Shown: positions 15,140 through 20,658 of the stretch, piece after piece
Position numbering within the stretch: the stretch's first letter is position 1
Layout: each line of letters begins with the position of its first letter
Origin: Bacteroidota bacterium
Lineage (GTDB): Bacteria > Bacteroidota > Bacteroidia > Bacteroidales > FEN-979
Length of the DNA stretch: 20,658 bases
Assembly: GCA_026391755.1 (NCBI GenBank)
Contig: JAPLDN010000270.1
Coordinates: forward strand, 1 to 20,658
Direction of reading: 5' to 3'
The notes under the pieces: model-generated
Told to the model about the DNA's origin: nothing
Seen by the model: the letters and a program-made list of their open reading frames with translations, nothing else
Database searches by the model: none
Position numbers and translations under genes: made by a program

Positions 15140-16318
15140 ATGGACATTTCGACCTTCTTTTCCCCGATTGATTTAACGGAATTCCCTGTGATCAGTGAAG
15201 GCCAGGGCCAGCTTCGCCTGGGCAGCATCATTGAGATCTATTCCGAAGCAGGGAATTTCCCTGATTTCACCAATGCGAATCTTGCGATCATTGGTGTTAA
15301 AGAAGACAGGAATGCTGTAAATAATGAAGGTTGCGACCTTGGACCCGACAGTGTAAGGAAGTATTTATACCGCTTGTCGCCGGGGCCATATGCAAATAAG
15401 ATCGTTGACCTTGGCAACATCAGGAAGGGCTTTTCTCCCAGCGACACTTACTTTGCATTAAGCAGTACGATAGCAGAACTGATCAACAGCAATATTCTTC
15501 CGATAATCATCGGTGGCGGGCAGGACCTGTCTTTTGCAAATTACAAGGCCTATGAGAGCCTTGGCCAGATCATAAATATTGTAGCAATTGACCCTATGTT
15601 CGACCTGGGCAAAACCGAGAACGAACTTGATTCGCAGTCATTCCTGAGCAGCATAATCCTGCATCAGCCAAACTATCTGTTTAATTATGCCAACATTGGC
15701 TATCAGAGTTATTTCATAGACCAGGACGCATTAAAACTGATGAAGAACCTGTTCTTTGATACTTACCGGGTAGGGATCGTTAGGGAAAGCCTTGAAGAAG
15801 TTGAGCCTATTGTCAGGAATGCCGATATGCTGAGTTTTGATATTTCTGCGGTAAGGTATTCCGATGCGCCGGGTAACGGCAATGCCGGACCGAACGGATT
15901 TTACGGGGAAGAGGCCTGCCAGATCGTCAGGTATGCCGGGATCAGCGATAAACTTACATCTATTGGATTCTATGAGGTAAATCCAAAATTTGATCACCAG
16001 GGGCAGACTGCCCACCTCGTTTCGCAAATGATATGGTATTTCATTGACGGATACTACAACAGGGCCCATGATTTTCCTTTTAAAAATGAAGAGGACTATC
16101 TGAAGTACAGGGTAACCATAAGCGATCATAAAGAAGAAATTGTTTTCTTCAAGAGTAAAAAGACTGACCGCTGGTGGATGGAGATCCCCCTTCCTGCCGA
16201 GCAAAAGATAAAGTACGAAAGGCATTACCTGGTGCCCTGTTCCTATAAGGATTACCAGCAGGCCTGCAACAATGACATCCCCGATCGCTGGTGGATGGTG
16301 TATCAGAAGCTCATGTAG
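15140..16318 (+). CDS. Arginase/formimidoylglutamase-fold protein with degraded metal site
   Basis: A 392-residue protein with the ureohydrolase (arginase, agmatinase, HutG) fold. Family landmarks are LGPDSVRKYL, IIGGGQD, AIDPMFDL, LSFDISAVRYSDAPG and FYEVNPKFDHQGQTA. Of the six manganese ligands known in active members, three are replaced: Gln128 for the His of GGGHD, Met153 for the His of DAHxD, and Ser236 for the second Asp of DxD. Asp151, Asp155 and Asp234 remain. A catalytic urea-releasing activity is therefore unlikely. About 80 extra C-terminal residues include two DRWWM motifs (343-347, 382-386). The ATG lies 6 bases after the topA stop (an in-frame TTG precedes it), so it is co-transcribed with topA. 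The role is unknown; automatic naming as formimidoylglutamase or arginase would probably mislead. Confidence 0.85.
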   Translation: MDISTFFSPIDLTEFPVISEGQGQLRLGSIIEIYSEAGNFPDFTNANLAIIGVKEDRNAVNNEGCDLGPDSVRKYLYRLSPGPYANKIVDLGNIRKGFSPSDTYFALSSTIAELINSNILPIIIGGGQDLSFANYKAYESLGQIINIVAIDPMFDLGKTENELDSQSFLSSIILHQPNYLFNYANIGYQSYFIDQDALKLMKNLFFDTYRVGIVRESLEEVEPIVRNADMLSFDISAVRYSDAPGNGNAGPNGFYGEEACQIVRYAGISDKLTSIGFYEVNPKFDHQGQTAHLVSQMIWYFIDGYYNRAHDFPFKNEEDYLKYRVTISDHKEEIVFFKSKKTDRWWMEIPLPAEQKIKYERHYLVPCSYKDYQQACNNDIPDRWWMVYQKLM

Positions 16319-16321
16319 TAG

Positions 16322-16891
16322 TCACTTTTCCCCGGATACTCTTCCGGGATTAGCTGTTAAAAAGCTCTTCCAGCCAGTAAATTTCTTCCCAGTTTCAACA
16401 CTGCCTTTCTGGAAATAATGGCATACGGCTGCTGCCAGTGCGTCGCTTGCGTCGAGGCTTTCGGGGATTTCTTTCAGTGCCAGCAATCTCTGGAGCATGG
16501 CCGCGACCTGTTCCTTTGATGCGGAGCCTTTGCCAGTGATAGACTGTTTGATTTTTCGGGGGGAGTATTCGAAAATAGGAATAGTCCTGTATAATGCCGC
16601 GGCGATGGCGACACCCTGTGCCCTTCCAAGTTTCAGCATGGACTGAACGTTTTTTCCGAAAAACTGTGCTTCAATTGCCAGTTCGTCGGGCTTATACTGC
16701 TCAATAAGCGAAAGAGTTTTTTCGAAAATCAGTTTCAGCCTTAATGGATGATTGTCGAATTTATCTAACTTTAATACGCCGCAGGATATCATACTCAGGT
16801 TGTTACCATAAATCCGGATGATCCCGTAGCCCATGATGGTGGTCCCCGGGTCAATCCCAAGTATGATCTTTTCAAGAGGTAATTCAGGCAT
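16322..16891 (-). CDS. ruvC: Crossover junction endodeoxyribonuclease RuvC
   Basis: A 189-residue Holliday junction resolvase that, with RuvAB, cuts four-way DNA junctions symmetrically. All four acidic catalytic residues of the family are visible: Asp14 (ILGIDPGTTIMGYG), Glu74 (LAIEAQFF), Asp147 and Asp150 (DASDALAAA). The basic segment SPRKIKQSITGKGSASKEQV is also typical. The length is slightly above the E. coli protein, with a short tail after the last helix. It converges with the arginase-like gene, three bases apart, and diverges from the flippase-like gene. A small 6-base hairpin lies in its last codons. Confidence 0.96.
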   Translation of the reverse strand: MPELPLEKIILGIDPGTTIMGYGIIRIYGNNLSMISCGVLKLDKFDNHPLRLKLIFEKTLSLIEQYKPDELAIEAQFFGKNVQSMLKLGRAQGVAIAAALYRTIPIFEYSPRKIKQSITGKGSASKEQVAAMLQRLLALKEIPESLDASDALAAAVCHYFQKGSVETGKKFTGWKSFLTANPGRVSGEK

Positions 16892-16899
16892 TTTTACAT

Positions 16900-16907
16900 T
16901 AAATTTG
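16900..16907 (+). promoter_or_regulatory. -7 promoter element of the flippase-like gene
   Basis: TAAATTTG matches TAnnTTTG exactly and ends only 5 bases before the ATG at 16913. The transcript would therefore start at or near the start codon, giving a leaderless or almost leaderless mRNA. It faces the ruvC -7 element 9 bases away. Confidence 0.5.
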
Positions 16908-16912
16908 CGGGC

Positions 16913-17929
16913 ATGACAAAGTTATATAAAAGATACAATCTTCTTATCCAGCTTGTAATTCTTGTCGTCACTTACATTTTTATTATCAACCAGGTGTTCT
17001 GGAAGCAGGATCTTCCCGCCCTCCTGAAAGCCCTGGAAGATGACCTGGTCTCTTCAAAATTCCTCTGGATGCTGGCTCTCATCATGCTGTTAATGGTACT
17101 TAACTGGATGATAGAAGCATGGAAATGGAAAAACCTGATCCGGAAAGTTGAGCAGGTAAGCCTGCAGCAGTCTGTCCTGGCAGTACTAACAGGTGTTACA
17201 ATCAGTTCCTTCACTCCCAACCGGGTAGGGGAATTTTTCGGCAGGGCATTTATCCTGAAAAAGGCCAGTCATGTGGAGGGTATCCTTATTACGGTCATCG
17301 GAAGTATGAGCCAGTTACTGGTGACTATACTAACAGGTTCCGTTGCACTTCTGGTATTTTTACCCGTATTCATGCCTGCTGCGGAATTTATCCAGGGATA
17401 CCTTTATTATGCATTTGTATTCCTTGTCCTCCTTCTCGACATTATCCTCCTCGGGCTTTTTTTCAACGTGTCTTTTCTTTCGACCTGGAAGGAAAAGATC
17501 CTTCAAAACGGTCTCAGCAGGATACGAAAATACTTCAGGGTTTTCACCATGTATTCCAACCGTGATCTCTGGACCCTTATGGGCCTGAGCTTTGCGAGAT
17601 ATTTTGTCTTTTCTACCCAGTATCTGTTGCTCTTGCATGCACTGGGAGTAAGCATCCCTTTTTATTACGCGTATCTCCTGATATCACTGGTTTACCTGAT
17701 CATGGCTGTTATCCCGACAATTGCGTTAACCGAACTCGGTATCAGGGGGTCAGTTGCCATTTATATTTTCGGTTTTTATTTTGCACCTTTGATGGCGGTA
17801 TCGGCCGACCTGAATCTTGGCATCCTGGCGGCCTCTGTATTGCTTTGGTTCATTAACCTGGGTATTCCTGCTATTGCGGGCAGCGTCTTTCTTTTCCGCC
17901 TTCAGTTCTTTCGTAATAATGAAACCTGA
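16913..17929 (+). CDS. Flippase-like integral membrane protein (UPF0104 / LPG-synthase TM family)
   Basis: A 338-residue polytopic membrane protein with roughly eight hydrophobic segments, of the family related to the flippase half of MprF and to archaeal/bacterial AglD C-terminal regions. The family signature TGVTISSFTPNRVGEFFGRA is present (about residues 91-110), as is ALTELGIRGSVAIYIF near the C-terminal part. No soluble aminoacyl-transferase domain is attached, so it should not be called a lysyl-PG synthase. Six bases separate its stop from the glycosyltransferase ATG, so the two are one transcription unit. The likely role is moving or handling a lipid-linked substrate for that enzyme, an inference from family and position. 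Confidence 0.85.
   Translation: MTKLYKRYNLLIQLVILVVTYIFIINQVFWKQDLPALLKALEDDLVSSKFLWMLALIMLLMVLNWMIEAWKWKNLIRKVEQVSLQQSVLAVLTGVTISSFTPNRVGEFFGRAFILKKASHVEGILITVIGSMSQLLVTILTGSVALLVFLPVFMPAAEFIQGYLYYAFVFLVLLLDIILLGLFFNVSFLSTWKEKILQNGLSRIRKYFRVFTMYSNRDLWTLMGLSFARYFVFSTQYLLLLHALGVSIPFYYAYLLISLVYLIMAVIPTIALTELGIRGSVAIYIFGFYFAPLMAVSADLNLGILAASVLLWFINLGIPAIAGSVFLFRLQFFRNNET
16917..16924 (-). promoter_or_regulatory. -7 promoter element of ruvC
   Basis: Minus-strand TAACTTTG matches TAnnTTTG exactly and ends 25 bases before the ruvC ATG. It lies inside the first codons of the opposite gene and points toward that gene's -7 element. Confidence 0.45.
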
Positions 17930-17935
17930 TGTTGC

Positions 17936-19135
17936 ATGAACTTTGATCTTATATTCAGCTGTATTATCATAATTACTGCAGTTTTATACAGTATCATGAT
18001 ACTCACCATAACAGCTGGAGCATTGAAGAAAAGCAAGCGCGAACCCGGGGGGTACGCGATCAAAAAGTATTATTCACTTGGGGAGGCTGCTGCGAAAATG
18101 CCCGGTATGTTAAAAGTTTCGGTGATCCTGCCGGTGCGAAATGAGTTTACGGTCATCTCTTCCTGCCTCGGTGATTTTGCTTTACAGGATTATCCCAGGG
18201 ACTGTTTCGAGATCATTGTTTCGGATGATTTTTCTGAAGATTATACAGTCGAGAAAGTGCGCAAGTGGGCAAATGAACACCCGGAACTGAAACTGACAAT
18301 CCTTAAGACTGAACAGAACACGGGGGAGATTAGCGGAAAGAAGAGAGCTATAGAAAGAGCTGTTGCCATTGCTTCCGGGGATATACTGCTCACTGCCGAT
18401 GCAGATACCCGTCATGGTAAATCCTGGATTGCTTCAATGGCCGGGGAATTCAGGAAGCAGGGTGTAAAGATGGTGCTTGGACCTGTAAGTTTTACAGGTG
18501 AAAAGGGAATGTTCCAGAAGATGCAGGTCCTTGAATTCCTGGGGCTAATGGGAGTCACTGCAGGTTCGGCAAACCTGGGTTTTTCGCTGATGTGCAATGG
18601 GGCCAATCTCGCATACTCCCGCCAGGCTTTTCTTGACGCAGGCGGATTTTCGGGGAATACTGTTTTCCATTCGGGCGACGACCAGTTTCTGATGATGAAA
18701 TTCAGAAAACATTTTGGAGGGAGTTCTGTAGTGTTTCTTAAAGAAAAAGAAGCGATTGCGCTAACATCCCCTTGTGCCACCTGGAATGACTTTTGGGAAC
18801 AAAGGTTACGATGGGTTTCAAAAAGCCGTGGGTACAGGGATGCTTTTGTGATTTTTTCAGGCGCCTTGACCTTCGGATTACCGTTGCTGATCTTTATTGG
18901 AGGAATAGCCGGGATCTTTAATCCCCTGATCCTTCTCCTGAGTTCATTCCTGTGGTTTGTCAAGATCCTTGTGGAATACCCCCTGGTATGGCTCATGGCC
19001 GGGTTTTTTGAGAAGAAAAAGCTGTTGAATTATTATTTCGCTGCCCAGGTCTTCCAGTTTTTTTACTCCCTTACGGTCTCAGTAGCCGGACAATTCAGCA
19101 TGTATTCCTGGAAAGGAAGAAGGTTCAGAAAATAA
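17936..19135 (+). CDS. Membrane-anchored family 2 glycosyltransferase
   Basis: A 399-residue GT-A fold enzyme with one N-terminal membrane segment (about 5-28) and two or three C-terminal ones (about 308-385). The catalytic region starts at VSVILPVRNE (61-70). The metal- and sugar-nucleotide-binding DxD is D155-A-D157, the acceptor-base region is G247-D-D-Q, and the processive-type QxxRW motif is complete at 289-293 (QRLRW). This layout is shared with ceramide glucosyltransferase-like and polysaccharide synthase-like enzymes. Donor and acceptor cannot be told from sequence. It follows the flippase-like gene by six bases, suggesting the two act on the same lipid-linked product. It converges with ispD 8 bases away without an obvious terminator. 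Confidence 0.9.
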   Translation: MNFDLIFSCIIIITAVLYSIMILTITAGALKKSKREPGGYAIKKYYSLGEAAAKMPGMLKVSVILPVRNEFTVISSCLGDFALQDYPRDCFEIIVSDDFSEDYTVEKVRKWANEHPELKLTILKTEQNTGEISGKKRAIERAVAIASGDILLTADADTRHGKSWIASMAGEFRKQGVKMVLGPVSFTGEKGMFQKMQVLEFLGLMGVTAGSANLGFSLMCNGANLAYSRQAFLDAGGFSGNTVFHSGDDQFLMMKFRKHFGGSSVVFLKEKEAIALTSPCATWNDFWEQRLRWVSKSRGYRDAFVIFSGALTFGLPLLIFIGGIAGIFNPLILLLSSFLWFVKILVEYPLVWLMAGFFEKKKLLNYYFAAQVFQFFYSLTVSVAGQFSMYSWKGRRFRK

Positions 19136-19143
19136 AGGCTGAT

Positions 19144-19821
19144 TTAAACGGTCTGCCTGTATTTCATTAAGGCTTCAGCGATTATCAGGTCTTCGGGGTA
19201 AGTTATTTTAATATTGTAGGGCTCACCTCCGATGAGGTTAATTGGTTGATTGGCTGCTTCCAGCACAGCTGCATCGTCGGTAAACCTGTCGAGGAAATCC
19301 TGCTGATATGCTTTAACTAATAGTGATACCCGGAATGCCTGGGGGGTCTGTATAAGCCTGAGATTGCCGCGGTCGAGAGGGGAATTTGCATTCCCCCGGG
19401 AAGAACGTACCGAATCGGTCACCAGGGTGTAAGGTACAGCATTCCCATGCGCTAAGGCATGATCATAAGCCCGTGAGATCAAACCTTTGCTGATTAAAGG
19501 CCTCACACCGTCATGCACCGCGACGAGGCCATCCGCAGTCAAAAAAGAAAGAGCATTTTTTACCGAATCAAAACGCATTTTGCCACCCGGTGAAAGAGTA
19601 TGAGGGATTTTAAAGTTATGCTGTGAGCATAGCATTTTCCATTCGGGAATAAGTTCAGGAGGCAGGGCTACGATTATTTTTACAGAGGCATTATAATCAA
19701 GGAAGGCCCTTATTGAGTGCATAAGGACAGGGATACCTGCAAGGGGGAGAAATTGTTTTGGAATGGCGGAACTCATACGCTTACCGCTGCCGCCCGCCAC
19801 GATGATGGCAAATTTTTCCAA
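19144..19821 (-). CDS. ispD: 2-C-methyl-D-erythritol 4-phosphate cytidylyltransferase
   Basis: A 225-residue cytidylyltransferase of the MEP isoprenoid pathway, converting MEP and CTP to CDP-ME. The nucleotide-binding loop VAGGSGKRMSSAIPKQF (8-24) holds Arg15 and Lys22, spaced like the catalytic Arg20 and Lys27 of the E. coli enzyme. The family signature VAVHDGVRPLI is present. The start is TTG: an in-frame stop, which is the queA stop, lies just one codon upstream, and no ATG or GTG occurs before the first beta strand. It is co-directional with queA, two or three bases downstream of it, in one operon. Length is normal. Confidence 0.95.
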   Translation of the reverse strand: MEKFAIIVAGGSGKRMSSAIPKQFLPLAGIPVLMHSIRAFLDYNASVKIIVALPPELIPEWKMLCSQHNFKIPHTLSPGGKMRFDSVKNALSFLTADGLVAVHDGVRPLISKGLISRAYDHALAHGNAVPYTLVTDSVRSSRGNANSPLDRGNLRLIQTPQAFRVSLLVKAYQQDFLDRFTDDAAVLEAANQPINLIGGEPYNIKITYPEDLIIAEALMKYRQTV

Positions 19822-19824
19822 GGC

Positions 19825-20658
19825 TTAAAGGATAAGCATGGGGTTGCCGTAAGTAAAGAATTTGTACTTCTTTTCAACGGCTTCTTCGTAAGCCTTCATA
19901 GTGAAATCAAAACCGGCAAAAGCGGAAGTGAGCATCATCATGGGCGTCTGCGGAAGATGGAAATTAGTGATCATGCAATTTGCAATACTGAATTCATAGG
20001 GCGGAAAGATGAATTTGTTGGTCCAGCCTTTGAAGGGCTTGAGCATACCGCCAACGGTAACTGAAGATTCAATGGCTTTCATGGTTGTTGTTCCCACTGC
20101 GCAGATCTTCTTCTTGTCCATTTTGGCTTTATTGACGATTTCGGCCGTTTCGGGTTCAATCATCACTTCTTCCGAATCCATTTTATGTTTTGTCAGATCT
20201 TCCACATCGATTGTGCGAAAATTGCCCAGTCCGACGTGAAGGGTGACTTCCGCAAAGCTAACGCCTTTAAGTTCAAGGCGTTTCATGATCTCCCGCGTGA
20301 AATGCAGACCGGCCGTTGGTGCGGCAACAGCGCCTTCGTGCTTGGCAAAGATGGTCTGGTAACGTTCGTTATCCTCATTGGTGACCGGCCTGTTATGTAT
20401 CTTGGGAAGCGGAGTTTCGCCAAGTTTCTGAATGGTCTTTTTGAATTCGTCGTATGGGCCGTCGAAGAGGAAACGGATAGTTCTGCCCCTTGAGGTGGTA
20501 TTATCAATCACTTCGGCAACCAGGGTATCGTCGTCGCCGAAATACAGTTTATTTCCAATCCTGATCTTTCGGGCGGGGTCGACAAGTACATCCCAAAGCC
20601 TTGATTCACGGTTTAATTCCCGTAAGAGAAAGACTTCGATCTTGGCGCCGGTCTTCTC
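19825..20658 (-). CDS. queA: S-adenosylmethionine:tRNA ribosyltransferase-isomerase, partial (5' end outside window)
   Basis: QueA makes epoxyqueuosine in tRNA by transferring the ribosyl part of SAM to preQ1 at position 34. The frame is open from the right edge to the stop at 19825-19827, giving 277 residues. The first readable residues are EKTGAKIEVFLLREL and the window lacks roughly the N-terminal 70 residues of a family member of about 350. Family segments are AAPTAGLHFT, EVTLHVGLGNFRTI, ICAVGTTTMKAIES and NFHLPQTPMMMLTSAF. A GTG at 20511 is internal and not the start. ispD follows one codon after the stop in the same frame. Queuosine modification and isoprenoid synthesis have no obvious functional link. 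Confidence 0.95.
   Translation of the reverse strand, partial: EKTGAKIEVFLLRELNRESRLWDVLVDPARKIRIGNKLYFGDDDTLVAEVIDNTTSRGRTIRFLFDGPYDEFKKTIQKLGETPLPKIHNRPVTNEDNERYQTIFAKHEGAVAAPTAGLHFTREIMKRLELKGVSFAEVTLHVGLGNFRTIDVEDLTKHKMDSEEVMIEPETAEIVNKAKMDKKKICAVGTTTMKAIESSVTVGGMLKPFKGWTNKFIFPPYEFSIANCMITNFHLPQTPMMMLTSAFAGFDFTMKAYEEAVEKKYKFFTYGNPMLIL

Noticed and set aside
15731..16225. Open frame of 164 codons antisense to the arginase-like gene
   Set aside because: It runs opposite a clearly conserved protein, has no recognisable domain and no start context.
16331..16348. Hairpin CCCGGA-N6-TCCGGG between convergent arginase-like and ruvC genes
   Set aside because: A perfect 6-base stem, but no run of T follows on either strand and it lies within ruvC codons, so I do not call it a terminator.
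18412..18996. Open frame of 194 codons antisense to the glycosyltransferase
   Set aside because: It is antisense to the intact GT2 catalytic core; composition is that of a shadow frame.

Overview
The window looks like a chromosomal segment from a member of the Bacteroidota, most likely Bacteroidales-like. The grounds are a PorZ-type protein with a type IX secretion (T9SS) C-terminal signal, a Wzc kinase with the Bacteroidota-style G-x-D-x-R Walker A' motif and a tyrosine-rich tail, a CysD/CysN pair, few Shine-Dalgarno sequences, and repeated TAnnTTTG -7 promoter elements just upstream of start codons. I see no tRNA, rRNA, insertion sequence, phage gene or CRISPR array. No gene-free stretch exceeds about 150 bases. 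Genes at both edges may continue into neighbouring sequence; queA is certainly cut at the right edge.

Region 1 (about 1-11300, all minus strand) reads in transcription order: wza-like outer-membrane lipoprotein, wzc-like tyrosine kinase, cysD, cysN, porZ-like, recO, lysS and a cation diffusion facilitator. Gaps run from small overlaps to about 90 bases. The first part is a polysaccharide export module directly followed by ATP sulfurylase, then a T9SS outer-surface component. The second part is housekeeping. miaB (minus) lies upstream as a separate unit.

Region 2 (12700-16320) opens with miaB and topA firing apart from a symmetric divergent promoter. topA is followed 6 bases later by an arginase-fold protein that has lost half of its expected metal ligands and is probably a pseudoenzyme. 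It meets ruvC (minus) tail to tail.

Region 3 (16890-20658): ruvC and a flippase-like membrane protein diverge from two facing -7 elements. The flippase-like gene and the following membrane glycosyltransferase (family 2) form a two-gene unit. This converges on queA-ispD (minus), where ispD starts with TTG one codon after the queA stop.

The most noteworthy points are the degenerate arginase-like protein with twin DRWWM motifs, cysDN packed against wzc, the hexanucleotide repeat coding a Tyr-Gly tail in Wzc, the palindromic TGTACAATGTAC-like repeats between cysD and cysN, and the two symmetric promoter pairs. Nothing here can be called a proven new system from sequence alone.
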